This document shows positions 17,383 to 25,544 of a stretch of 64,000 nt of DNA, piece by piece (position 1 is the stretch's first letter; every line of letters starts with the position of its first letter). Origin of the DNA: CAVZBW01 sp963778465 (GTDB lineage: Bacteria > Actinomycetota > Acidimicrobiia > Acidimicrobiales > RAAP-2); NCBI GenBank assembly GCA_963778465.1, contig CAVZUK010000002.1, positions 868,001-932,000 of the forward strand, given 5' to 3'. The position numbers and the translations under genes are program-made. Under the pieces are notes generated by a model. It was not told where the DNA came from, ran no database searches, and saw only the letters and a list, made by a program, of their open reading frames with translations.

Positions 17383-18398
17383 CAGTGCTCCTCCACGATC
17401 CTCGCGGCACTCTCGAGCAGCACATCGACCTGCCTGCCGAAGTACTCGTGAACCGCCTTCTTCGATTCCCCCCGCAGGAACTTGGCGTAGCTGCCCTCCA
17501 ACACGATGCCGAGCTTCCAGCGGGCAAAGATGTGGTACCAATCGATCGTCCCGACGTCGCGCCCGGAGCGTTGCCCGTAGCGCTCGATCAGCGAAGAGGC
17601 CGTCGGCAACCGGGCGCGGTCGAACGCCGGATCCGTCGCGACGCCGAGGGGCATCGTGCCCTCCGGCCCGGGATGGAAGATCATGGCCCAGGCGAGGTCG
17701 ATCAGTGGATCCCCGATGGACGCCATCTCCCAGTCGACGACGGCGAGCAGGTGGGGCGGCGCATCCTGGGCGAAGAGCACGTTGTCGAGCTTGTAGTCGC
17801 CGTGGGCGAGCGCCGGCTCCTGATCGGCCGGGCGGTGCTCCTCGAGCCACGACGCGACGCTCGCGGCGGGTGGCAGCGGCCGACCGCCGTACGAATCGAG
17901 CTGTGACATCCAGCGGCCGACCTGCCGCTCGAGGTAGGGACCGCGGTGGGCGAGACCGCCCAATCCGCACCGCCGCCAGTCGACTGCGTGGATCTCGACC
18001 AGTGCATCGACGAGCTGGTCGAGAGCCTGGGACTGCTCCTCGGGCCTCGCCGTCCACGCCGCAGGGATCTTCGAGCGCACGGGGACGCCGTCGATGCGAG
18101 CCATGACGTAGAACGGCGCGCCGAAGACCGTCGGATCGTCACACGCCAGCACCGGCCTGGCGATCGAAACCGGCTCGTCCTTGATCGCATCGAGGATGTG
18201 AAACTCACGCAGCACGTCGTGGGCCGTGGCCGAGCTCGCGTGGCTCGGGGCACGCCGCAGGACCCAGCGCTCGTTCCCTCGCTCCACGGCGAAGATGTCG
18301 CAGGATCCGCCCCCGACCATCGCCTCCACGTGGATCGCCCTCGAGTCTCCGAGCCGATCGTCGAGGAAGTCACGCAGCGCGTCGACCGGCTCGCTCAC
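17382..18398 (-). CDS. Phosphotransferase-family (APH/ACAD10-like) protein
   Basis: The 338-residue protein is an aminoglycoside-phosphotransferase/choline-kinase-fold enzyme of the subgroup that accompanies acyl-CoA dehydrogenases (bacterial counterparts of the ACAD10/11 kinase domain). Visible are the ATP-lid region 'MVGGGSCDIFAVERGNERWV' with 'LRRAP', the catalytic HGDYKLDNVLF and the metal-binding VVDWEMASIGDP. Such proteins are thought to phosphorylate hydroxyacyl groups so that they can be eliminated before beta-oxidation. The GTG start at 18398 overlaps the HAD stop by a GTGA. A HAD phosphatase and an acyl-CoA dehydrogenase in the same operon fit this scheme. Confidence 0.86.
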   Translation of the reverse strand: MSEPVDALRDFLDDRLGDSRAIHVEAMVGGGSCDIFAVERGNERWVLRRAPSHASSATAHDVLREFHILDAIKDEPVSIARPVLACDDPTVFGAPFYVMARIDGVPVRSKIPAAWTARPEEQSQALDQLVDALVEIHAVDWRRCGLGGLAHRGPYLERQVGRWMSQLDSYGGRPLPPAASVASWLEEHRPADQEPALAHGDYKLDNVLFAQDAPPHLLAVVDWEMASIGDPLIDLAWAMIFHPGPEGTMPLGVATDPAFDRARLPTASSLIERYGQRSGRDVGTIDWYHIFARWKLGIVLEGSYAKFLRGESKKAVHEYFGRQVDVLLESAARIVEEH

Positions 18399-19168
18399 CG
18401 GACCACTCCCGTCTCGACGATCTCCACGACCTGCCCGAGGCGATCGATGAAGAAGTCGGGGGAGCAGTCCGGCGCCCCCGGTCGGGCCTCTGCCGCGAGG
18501 AGGGCGGTCGACATCCCCAGGGCCTGGGGGCCGACGACGTCGTGCACCGGGCTGTCGCCGACGAACAGCACCTGGGCCGGCCTGCAACCCGCCTTTCCGA
18601 GCGCGACCTCGTAGATCGCCGGATCGGGCTTGCACGACCGTGCCGACTCGGAGCTCGTGCGCGCGTCGACCTCGGTCTGCAGCCCGAGACGCCGGGCCAG
18701 ACCGTCGAGCTGCTCCTCGTCGATGTTCGAGACGATCTGGACGTGCAGGCCGCCCGCACGGAGATGCTGCAGGGTCTCGAGGGCGTCGGCTCGCAATTCG
18801 GCCCCGTCGATCGTGGCCCGGTACTGGCGGTCGACTGCCTGCTGCACCTCCTGGTCGTCCAGCTCGCCGCCGAGCGATCGCGCCATCTCGGCGAAGGCCA
18901 TGCCGAAGAGCTCGCGGTGGAGGTAGTACGGGCGCGCTGCCACGGATCGGTAGGCAACGCCCAGTCCCCGGCGATAGCTCGCTCGCAGCTGGTCGTCGGA
19001 TGCGCTCAGCCCGACGGCGTCGCTCACGAAGCGCAACTGACGAAGGTGCACGTCGCGCAGCCTCCTGCTGCTGAACAGCGTGTCGGCAAGATCGAAGAAG
19101 ACCGCGCGAACGGGCTCCGAGCCCGTCGATCGAGTGGGGCTGCCGGCGGGGAGGCGAGTGTCCGTCAC
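18395..19168 (-). CDS. HAD-superfamily hydrolase
   Basis: The 257-residue product is a type-I-capped HAD protein: motif I is VFFDLADTLF (the second Asp of DxD is displaced, as in other DLGDTL-type HADs), motif II is VSNIDE, motif III has the Lys of SCKPDPAIYEVAL, and motif IV is LFVGDSPVHDVVG. It is probably a phosphatase or dehalogenase-like hydrolase. In ACAD10-type systems a HAD domain is paired with the APH-like kinase, which is the gene directly downstream here. Its GTG start at 19168 overlaps the stop of the reductase gene. Confidence 0.83.
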   Translation of the reverse strand: MTDTRLPAGSPTRSTGSEPVRAVFFDLADTLFSSRRLRDVHLRQLRFVSDAVGLSASDDQLRASYRRGLGVAYRSVAARPYYLHRELFGMAFAEMARSLGGELDDQEVQQAVDRQYRATIDGAELRADALETLQHLRAGGLHVQIVSNIDEEQLDGLARRLGLQTEVDARTSSESARSCKPDPAIYEVALGKAGCRPAQVLFVGDSPVHDVVGPQALGMSTALLAAEARPGAPDCSPDFFIDRLGQVVEIVETGVVR

Positions 19169-20178
19169 GGAATCGCCACGCCGATCTTGCCGACGTGCTC
19201 GCCGGCCTGCATGACTCGCATCGCTGCGGGGATCTCCGTCCACGCGAACTCGTGGCTCACGCGGGGGTGGATGCCGGCCGCCCCGACCGCCGCGCAGAGA
19301 TCGGCGTGTGCCCGGACGCTGCCGACCGTGACTCCGGCCAGGTGGATGTTCTGCATCATGGCGGTGGACACCGGCAGCTCGGCGTTGCCGAAGCCGCCGA
19401 GCACGCCGATGATGGCCACGAGGCCGTCCATCCGAGTGGCGCGCACCGAGCGGGCGATCGTGTCGGACCCGCCGAGGTCGAGCACGGTGTCGGCACCGCG
19501 ACCGTCGGTGAGGGCACGGACCTCTTCGTGCCACTCGGGCGTCGCCCGGTAGTTGATCAGGTGGTCGGCCCCGAGGTCCCTTCCCACCTCGAGTTTCTCG
19601 TCCGAAGACGACGTGAGGATGACCGATGCACCACGGGCCTTGGCGAGCTGGAGCGCGAACAGCGAGACCCCGCCCGTGCCCTGCGTGACGACCACGTCGC
19701 CGGGCCCGACGCCACCCAGCTCGAGTGCGCTCCACGCCGTCGTTCCCGCGCACGGGAGCGTCGCCGCCTCGACGTCGGAGAGGTGCGGCGGCACCGGAAC
19801 GAGGGCCGCGGCGGGGAAGCGGTGGTACTGCTCGAGCCATCCGTCGCAGGTGTCGCCCGGCAGCGGGCGCTTGACCTCCGGCCGCGGCCGCCCGTCGAGC
19901 CACCCCGGGTGGAAGGCGCCGATGACCCGGTCGGCCACCGCCAGGCCCTCCACCTCGGAACCGACCGCCACCACCTCACCCGCGCCGTCCGACATGGGCA
20001 CCCTCGGCCAGGGGCCATCGAGGAGGCCCATCAGGTTGACGAGGTCGTGGTAGTTCATGCTCGAGGCCCGGACTCGCACCACCGCCTCCGCCGGGCCCGG
20101 CACCGGCACGGGTCGCTCGATCTGCGAGAGCGGTGCCCCCGCCTCTGCCATCACCATCGCCGCGTACCGCGTCGTCAT
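19165..20178 (-). CDS. Zinc-type alcohol dehydrogenase/quinone oxidoreductase
   Basis: The 337-residue medium-chain reductase has the GroES-like front ('MNYHDLVNLMGLLDGPWPRV', 'MSDGAGEVVAVGSEV') and the Rossmann region 'GDVVVTQGTGGVSLFALQLA', SSDEKLEVGRDLGADHLINY. The usual structural-zinc cysteine cluster is not apparent. It would reduce or oxidise alcohol or enoyl substrates with NAD(P)H. Its ATG at 20178 overlaps the acyl-CoA dehydrogenase stop (ATGA), so it is translationally coupled within the operon. Confidence 0.86.
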   Translation of the reverse strand: MTTRYAAMVMAEAGAPLSQIERPVPVPGPAEAVVRVRASSMNYHDLVNLMGLLDGPWPRVPMSDGAGEVVAVGSEVEGLAVADRVIGAFHPGWLDGRPRPEVKRPLPGDTCDGWLEQYHRFPAAALVPVPPHLSDVEAATLPCAGTTAWSALELGGVGPGDVVVTQGTGGVSLFALQLAKARGASVILTSSSDEKLEVGRDLGADHLINYRATPEWHEEVRALTDGRGADTVLDLGGSDTIARSVRATRMDGLVAIIGVLGGFGNAELPVSTAMMQNIHLAGVTVGSVRAHADLCAAVGAAGIHPRVSHEFAWTEIPAAMRVMQAGEHVGKIGVAIP

Positions 20179-21470
20179 CGGAGACCCGCCTCGGCGCGCA
20201 GCGCCGCCCACTTCTCTTCGGCCGCGGGACGGCGGCTGGGGACGTGCTCGGTCGGCCAACCGTCGACGGGTGCGTACCTCTTCAGGACCGTCCGAGCGAG
20301 CACCGACTTGTGCAGCTCGTCCGGGCCGTCGCCGATCGGGCCGAACCGGGTGGAGCGGTACCACTCCTCCACCGGGAGATCGCTCGAGTACCCGAGCGCC
20401 CCACAGACCTGGATCGTCCGGTCGAGCACGGCCAGCACCACCTTGGACACGTGCGCCTTGACCATGCCCAGCTCGGCTCGCACGGCGCTGGCCCCGTACC
20501 GGTCCATCTTCCAGGCGGTCTGGAAGGTGAGGAGGCGCGCCGCCTGGATCTCGGTGTGGGAGAGCGCGACATAGTCCTGGACCATCTGGTGCTGCGCGAG
20601 CAGCTTGCCGTGCGACGTCCGTGACACGGCGCGCTCGCACATGATGTCGAGCGATCGTTGCGCCTGGCCCAGCCAGCGCATCGCGTGGTGGATGCGCCCT
20701 CCTCCGAGGCGTTGCTGGGCGAGAACGAAACCGTCGCCGGGCCCACCGATCAGATGGTCGCCCGGGACGCGGCACTCCCGGAACACGATCTCGGCATGGT
20801 TCCCGGGCCGGCCGTAGTCGACGTCGGGGTGGGCCATCGTGCCGATGTCCCGCACGATCTCCATGCCCGGCGTGCCGGCGGGAACCACCAGGATGGATGC
20901 GTGCCGGTGGGGACGTCCTTCGGGGTTGGTCTCGGCCAGGACGAGGACGATGTCGGCGACCGAGGCGTTGGTGATGAACCACTTGTGGCCCTCGATCACC
21001 CATTCGTCGCCGTCCCTGGTCGCTGTCGTGCCGATGACGGTCGGATCCGAGCCGGCGAGGAATGGCTCGGTCAGTGCGAAAGCGCTCGAGATCTCGCCGC
21101 GCAGGTTGGGCCAGAGCCAGCGATCCTTCTGGGCGTCCGTCGCACCGTGGGCGAGCAGCTCCATGTTCCCGCTGTCGGGCGCCTGGACGCCGAAGATCGT
21201 CATCGACATCATGCAGCGACCGATGATCTCCGACATCAACGCCAGCTTGAGCTGCCCGTAGCCGGGCCCGCCGAGCTTGGGGTCGAGAAAGGCGCCCCAG
21301 AGGTTGCGCTCCTTTACCTTGGCCTGCAGGTGCGCCTTGACCGTGGCCCATTCGTCGGCCGGAAGCTCGGAGAAGATGGGCTCGAGGGGGATGAGCTCGG
21401 TGTCGACGAACGCGCGCATCCATTGCAGCTGCGCCTCGAACTCGGGTTCGGTCTCGAAGTCCCAGGCCAA
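20175..21470 (-). CDS. Acyl-CoA dehydrogenase (ACAD10/11-like)
   Basis: The 431-residue flavoenzyme has the acyl-CoA dehydrogenase signatures FALTEPFLAGSDPTVIGTTA at about 134-153, WFITNASVADIVLVL, and the C-terminal 'IQVCGALGYSSDLPVEEWYR'. The N-terminal 'MAWDFETEPEFEAQLQWMRA' and the length fit the ACAD10/11-like branch found next to APH-like kinases. It introduces an alpha-beta double bond into an acyl-CoA, with FAD as cofactor. The start is a TTG at 21470, two bases after the previous stop, supported by GGGAGG nine bases upstream. The Asp in FGPIGDGPDELHK takes the place where many relatives show the same motif, so the enzyme looks intact. Confidence 0.9.
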   Translation of the reverse strand: MAWDFETEPEFEAQLQWMRAFVDTELIPLEPIFSELPADEWATVKAHLQAKVKERNLWGAFLDPKLGGPGYGQLKLALMSEIIGRCMMSMTIFGVQAPDSGNMELLAHGATDAQKDRWLWPNLRGEISSAFALTEPFLAGSDPTVIGTTATRDGDEWVIEGHKWFITNASVADIVLVLAETNPEGRPHRHASILVVPAGTPGMEIVRDIGTMAHPDVDYGRPGNHAEIVFRECRVPGDHLIGGPGDGFVLAQQRLGGGRIHHAMRWLGQAQRSLDIMCERAVSRTSHGKLLAQHQMVQDYVALSHTEIQAARLLTFQTAWKMDRYGASAVRAELGMVKAHVSKVVLAVLDRTIQVCGALGYSSDLPVEEWYRSTRFGPIGDGPDELHKSVLARTVLKRYAPVDGWPTEHVPSRRPAAEEKWAALRAEAGLR

Positions 21471-21472
21471 CG

Positions 21473-22333
21473 TCAGCCTCCCTGGCCGGGAAAGCCCGCC
21501 AGGATGCCGGAGAAGCGGCTCTCGACGGTCGGGGCCTCGCCGGGGTGGGTGATGATCCAGAACTCGCCGTTGCGGATGGCTCCGAGGACCCGGTCGGCGA
21601 CCTGCACCGGCGTCAGCCCGGTCGGTCCGGTGAACCCGTCACGGATCATCAGCCGGACCGACTCCGCCATCTCCGTTCGGTGCTCGACGCCCAGGTTGGC
21701 CGGCCGCCCGCGTTCGGACTCCATGACCTTGGTGTCGACGGAGCTCGGGCACAGCACGCTGACGCCGATCGGCGTCTGGTCGACGGCCAGCTCCTGAACC
21801 AGGGTCTCGGAGATGGACACCACGGCCACCTTGGTGGCGCAGTAGGGCCCGATGAAGGCGACGCCGCTCAGCAGCCCGGCGATCGACGCGGTGTTGACGA
21901 TGTGCCCGGGCGTGCCCTGATCGCGCATGATCGGCACGAAGGTGTGCACCCCGTGCACGACGCCCCAGAAGTTGACGCCGACCACCCACCGCCAGTCGTC
22001 GAGGGTCTGGTTGCGGAAGAGGTTGAACGTGGACACGCCGGCGTTGTTGCACAAGACGTCGACCCGCCCGAACTCCTGGAGCGTCGTCGCGGCGAGCCGA
22101 TCGACCGCGGTGGCGTCGGAGACGTCGACCTCCACCGCCAGGGCGCTGCCACCTCCGGCCCGGATGCCCTGCGCGACGACCTCCCCCTCGGCGCCGTCGA
22201 GGTCGGCGACGACGACGGCCGACCCCGTCGCCGCGAACGCCTCGGAGAGGGCGCGGCCGATGCCGCTTGCTGCCCCGGTGACGACCGCCACCCGGCCCGG
22301 ACCCATCACGTGCTCGCCCTGGGTATCCGTCAT
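21473..22333 (-). CDS. Short-chain dehydrogenase/reductase
   Basis: The 286-residue classical SDR has the cofactor motif TGAASGIG at about 19-26, an acidic residue after the second strand (VVVADLDG, suggesting NAD preference), NNAG, a catalytic Ser in VNTASIAGLL and YCATK. It should oxidise or reduce a hydroxy/keto group on the pathway substrate. It is 22 bases downstream of another SDR gene and two bases ahead of the acyl-CoA dehydrogenase start, so it is in the operon. It is close in style to mammalian-type hydroxysteroid/retinol-like SDRs, but the substrate is unknown. Confidence 0.88.
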   Translation of the reverse strand: MTDTQGEHVMGPGRVAVVTGAASGIGRALSEAFAATGSAVVVADLDGAEGEVVAQGIRAGGGSALAVEVDVSDATAVDRLAATTLQEFGRVDVLCNNAGVSTFNLFRNQTLDDWRWVVGVNFWGVVHGVHTFVPIMRDQGTPGHIVNTASIAGLLSGVAFIGPYCATKVAVVSISETLVQELAVDQTPIGVSVLCPSSVDTKVMESERGRPANLGVEHRTEMAESVRLMIRDGFTGPTGLTPVQVADRVLGAIRNGEFWIITHPGEAPTVESRFSGILAGFPGQGG

Positions 22334-22355
22334 GTCTCGTTTCCCCCTCTGTCTC

Positions 22356-23102
22356 TCAACCGCCGTCGAGCACGATGAGCTGTCCGGTCAGGTACGACGA
22401 AGCGTCGCTGGCGAGGAACAGCGCCGTGCCCACGATCTCGTCGGCCGAGGCGATGCGCCCGAGGGCGACGTTCTGAGCCATCGCCGCCTGCGCCGCCTCG
22501 GACGGCAGCGATGCGTGGAGGCTGTCGGTGTGGAAGGTTCCGCACACGATGGCGTTGACACGGATGCCGCGCGGCCCGTACTCGGTCGCCGCCGCCACGG
22601 TCAAGGTGTTGAGCCCGGCCTTCGCGGCGGCGTAGACGACGGTGAACGGTTGGGGGTGCAACGACGCCTTGGAGCTGATGTTGACGACCGACCCGCCATC
22701 TGCCATGTGCTCGGCGCTGAGCGCGATGAGCCGGAGCGGCCCCTTGAGGTTGACGCCGACCGTCTTGTCGAAGAGGTCGTCGGTCACGGCCAGCAGTGAC
22801 GGCGGGACGGGCGCGATCCCCGCATTGTTGACCAGGACGTCGATGCGCCCAAACTCCGCGACCGTGGCGTCGACGAGCGCGCTGCACTGGTCCCAGTCGC
22901 CGACGTGGCAGCTCACGGCCAGGGCCCGCCGGCCCATCCGGCGCACCTCGTCGGCCACGGCCTCGCAGGGCCCGAGCTTGCGGCTGGCCACGACGACGTC
23001 CGCGCCCCCCTCGGCGAACCCGAGCGCCATGGCGCGACCGAGACCCTTGCTCCCGCCGGTGACGATCACGACCTTGCCGGTCGCGTCGAGGCTCGGGATC
23101 AC
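22356..23102 (-). CDS. Short-chain dehydrogenase/reductase (FabG-like)
   Basis: The 248-residue SDR has TGGSKGLG, the basic residues SRK after strand 2 (suggesting NADP preference), NNAG, ISSKASLHP, the catalytic YAAAK and the C-terminal 'FLASDASSYLTGQLIVLDGG'. It is a 3-oxoacyl-reductase-like enzyme. The GTG start at 23102 overlaps the stop of the quinone-reductase-like gene by a GTGA, so the two are co-translated. Together with the neighbouring SDR it offers two different redox steps in the same pathway. Confidence 0.88.
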   Translation of the reverse strand: MIPSLDATGKVVIVTGGSKGLGRAMALGFAEGGADVVVASRKLGPCEAVADEVRRMGRRALAVSCHVGDWDQCSALVDATVAEFGRIDVLVNNAGIAPVPPSLLAVTDDLFDKTVGVNLKGPLRLIALSAEHMADGGSVVNISSKASLHPQPFTVVYAAAKAGLNTLTVAAATEYGPRGIRVNAIVCGTFHTDSLHASLPSEAAQAAMAQNVALGRIASADEIVGTALFLASDASSYLTGQLIVLDGG

Positions 23103-24076
23103 GGCACCATCACGAGCTTGCCGAGCACGCGGCGGTCCGCCAACCGCTGCAGCGCGCTGGGCAGCTCGTCGAAGGGAACCTCCGCGGTCACCGCATTTCT
23201 CAGCCGGCCGTCGTCGACGAGATCGACGAGGCTGGCGTGGATGTCCTCGAGCTCGTCGCGGGAGTAGCCCCCCGCGAACACCCCGACGAGCGACGTGTTG
23301 CCGACGACGAGATTGTGGGTCGCCAGCCTCGGCCATTGGCCGCTCGCGAACCCGACCGCGAGCAACCGGCCGTGGCGGGCCAGGGCACCGGCGGCATCCT
23401 CGGCGAGGGAGCCGCCGACGGGGTCGTAGATCACGTCCACGCCGCGCCCGCCGCTGAGCTCGCGGAGTGCGGGCGCCACCGGGCCGTCCCGGTAGCTCAG
23501 CGTCGCGTCGGCACCGAGCTCGCGACAGAAGGCGGCGCGCTCGCCGTCGGAGACCACGGCGACGACCCTGGCTCCGAGCGCGTGTCCGAGCTGGACCGCG
23601 GCGATCCCGCTCCCGCCCGAGGCCCCGAGCACGGCCAGCCAGTCGCCGGGGGCGAGACCGCCGCGGTCGACGAGGCCGATCCAGCCGGTCAGATGCGGTA
23701 TCCAGAACCCGGCCGCCTCGGCGTCCGTCAGACCTCCCGGCGCGACGAAGGTCGAGTCCGCAATCGCCAGGCACTCCTGGGCGAACGAGCCGGACCCCGC
23801 GGTGAACGCCGTCACGCACATGATGCGAGCACCGATCGGGAGCTCGACGCCGTCGCCCGTCACAGTTACGGTGCCGGTCGCCTCCTGTCCCGGGGTGAAC
23901 GGCAGCGGAGGGGTGAGGGGGTACGTGCCCCGGCACATGAGCACGTCGGGCAACCCGATCCCGGCTGCGTCGACTCGAATCCGGACCTCCCCCGGTCCAG
24001 GCTCGGGCGGCTCCAGCTCGACCTCGTGCAAGACGTCGATGGGCTCTCCGGTGCCCTGCACCTGCCAGGCGCGCAT
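23099..24076 (-). CDS. NADPH:quinone reductase-like medium-chain oxidoreductase, first gene of the operon
   Basis: The 325-residue protein has the zinc-free quinone-reductase fold: 'MRAWQVQGTGEPIDVLHEVE', 'LMCRGTYPLTPPLPFTPGQE', AVLGASGGSGIAAVQLGHAL (Rossmann), and the end 'LPSALQRLADRRVLGKLVMV'. It likely reduces enones or quinones with NADPH. The ATG at 24076 has GGAGGG six bases upstream; the 19 codons above it are not conserved-looking. It opens the eight-gene minus-strand operon running to 16771. Confidence 0.86.
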   Translation of the reverse strand: MRAWQVQGTGEPIDVLHEVELEPPEPGPGEVRIRVDAAGIGLPDVLMCRGTYPLTPPLPFTPGQEATGTVTVTGDGVELPIGARIMCVTAFTAGSGSFAQECLAIADSTFVAPGGLTDAEAAGFWIPHLTGWIGLVDRGGLAPGDWLAVLGASGGSGIAAVQLGHALGARVVAVVSDGERAAFCRELGADATLSYRDGPVAPALRELSGGRGVDVIYDPVGGSLAEDAAGALARHGRLLAVGFASGQWPRLATHNLVVGNTSLVGVFAGGYSRDELEDIHASLVDLVDDGRLRNAVTAEVPFDELPSALQRLADRRVLGKLVMVP

Positions 24077-24595
24077 CAGGCCCTCCGGGCGGGGACGGTG
24101 GGTCTCGTCATGGCGCGACTCCTCGATTGGCACGGGTGGCGGCGGCTCTCGACCGGCCAGCTCCCGACCTCAATCACAGTGTAATCATGGTCGGATCGGG
24201 ATCAAGTGCTGGCCCAAAGAATCCCCACGGGGGACGTGCGAGCTGGTCTTCAAGGCCATCCAGCTCTACAGCGACGGCGGCTCGAACTGGCTCGGCATCC
24301 TCGCGGTGATCCTTGCGGCGGCGGGCGTCGCCGTCGCCGTGCTGAGCGTCTGGCTCAGCCGTCCTCGACGTGAAGGAGGCGCCGGGGGGTCCCCACGCGG
24401 ACACGGTTGAACCTGGCGATTGTGTGACGTCCCGCCCCCTTCCTCCGGGCGACGCGCCCGCGCCCCGGGGGTCGGCGTTCGCTTCGGTAGATTTGGCAGC
24501 CTGGGCGTAGCAAGGCGTCCTTGGCCTCGAGGAGGCCTCCTCGAGCGGTGGGAGAGGGCGATGACGGCGGTCTTGATCACGATGGGGGCGAGAGG
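24077..24595. other. Promoter/leader region of the catabolic operon; no solid gene
   Basis: This is the divergent gap between the operon start (24076) and the TerB/Coq4-like gene (24596). An imperfect palindrome ATCACAGTGTAAT at 24175-24187 could be the operator of the operon's TetR. A plus-strand frame ending at 24410 encodes a single membrane-spanning segment (NWLGILAVILAAAGVAVAVL) but has no usable start codon, so I do not call it a gene. Confidence 0.4.
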
Positions 24596-25528
24596 ATGAC
24601 GACCATGGGTCTCGACGGACCGGGCGCGACGGCCACCTCCGATGAGGTGGGTCGGGCCTTCTGCGGTGGGTTGCTCGGATGCTCGAGCGTCGAGGGTGGT
24701 CCGACCGACGAGCAGCGACGCGTTGTCGAGGCCCTCGGACAAGGCCTCTACGGGATGGGCGACGTGGCAAGCATCCGCCCGCTGGGTCCCGACGAGGTCC
24801 GAGCGCTCATCACGGATCCCAAGCGGCGCCACCGTCTCGTCGAGATGATGGTCCTCTTGGAGTTCGCCTGCCATCCCGCGCACCCCGCGATGGCCGAGTC
24901 CGTCGAGCGTTACGCCGACGTCCTGGGTATCCAAGAGACGATGCTCGTTCTGGGCCGAGACGCTCTCGAGCGTCGGCGGGACCGGCTCCAGGCCGACTAC
25001 GGCCGGTTCTCGGGCCTCGCCGGAGCGAACCCGACCGGCGTCGAGAATCCCGAGCTGGCCACGTTGCTGCGGTCCCTGGGCGACTGCGCCCCAGAGACCC
25101 TGGGCAGGGCCTTCTACGATTTCTACCAGCGCTACGACCTCCCCTTTCCCGGCGAGCCCGGGGGTCCGGGCGAGGCGCACCGGATCATGCACCACGACTT
25201 CGCCCACGTGATCGCCGGCTACGAACCCGCGCAGGTCGACGAGCTGGCGCTGCAGGGAATGCTGGTGGCCGCCACGGACGGCGACGAGCACTTCAACGGC
25301 TTGGTTGCGGTGCTCGGCCTCTCCGAGGTGGGCATGCTCGAGTTTGCCGGCGCTCAGTCCAAGTCCAACCTTCTCATGCGGCCGGGCGCGCCCGAGGCGC
25401 TCGCCGATGCGATGCACCGTGGTCGGGTCTGCGGGATCGACCTGGAGGCCTTCGACCACCTCGCCATCGTCGACGAGCCCCTGACCGCGGTGCGAGGAGA
25501 GCTGCGGGTCGAGGCCCGCAAGGCCTGA
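24596..25528 (+). CDS. TerB-like / Coq4-like two-domain protein
   Basis: The 310-residue product has an all-helical N-terminal half (about 17-140: 'EVGRAFCGGLLGCSSVEGG', 'EQRRVVEALGQGLYG', 'HRLVEMMVLLEFACHPAHP') resembling tellurite-resistance TerB domains. The C-terminal half (about 145-310) carries the metal-site pattern of the ubiquinone-biosynthesis protein Coq4: H200-D201-x2-H204-x11-E216 in 'HDFAHVIAGYEPAQVDE'. In Coq4 this motif binds a metal and the fold binds lipid-quinone precursors. Actinomycetes use menaquinone, so another lipid substrate is likely. The ATG at 24596 or 24605 may be the start; AGAGG precedes both. Confidence 0.7.
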   Translation: MTTMGLDGPGATATSDEVGRAFCGGLLGCSSVEGGPTDEQRRVVEALGQGLYGMGDVASIRPLGPDEVRALITDPKRRHRLVEMMVLLEFACHPAHPAMAESVERYADVLGIQETMLVLGRDALERRRDRLQADYGRFSGLAGANPTGVENPELATLLRSLGDCAPETLGRAFYDFYQRYDLPFPGEPGGPGEAHRIMHHDFAHVIAGYEPAQVDELALQGMLVAATDGDEHFNGLVAVLGLSEVGMLEFAGAQSKSNLLMRPGAPEALADAMHRGRVCGIDLEAFDHLAIVDEPLTAVRGELRVEARKA

Positions 25529-25544
25529 GCGGCAGCGACCCCAC

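Noticed and set aside
24230..24410. Plus-strand frame with one membrane-spanning segment
   Set aside because: No ATG, GTG or TTG precedes the segment at a sensible distance and there is no ribosome-binding site; a CTG start cannot be supported.
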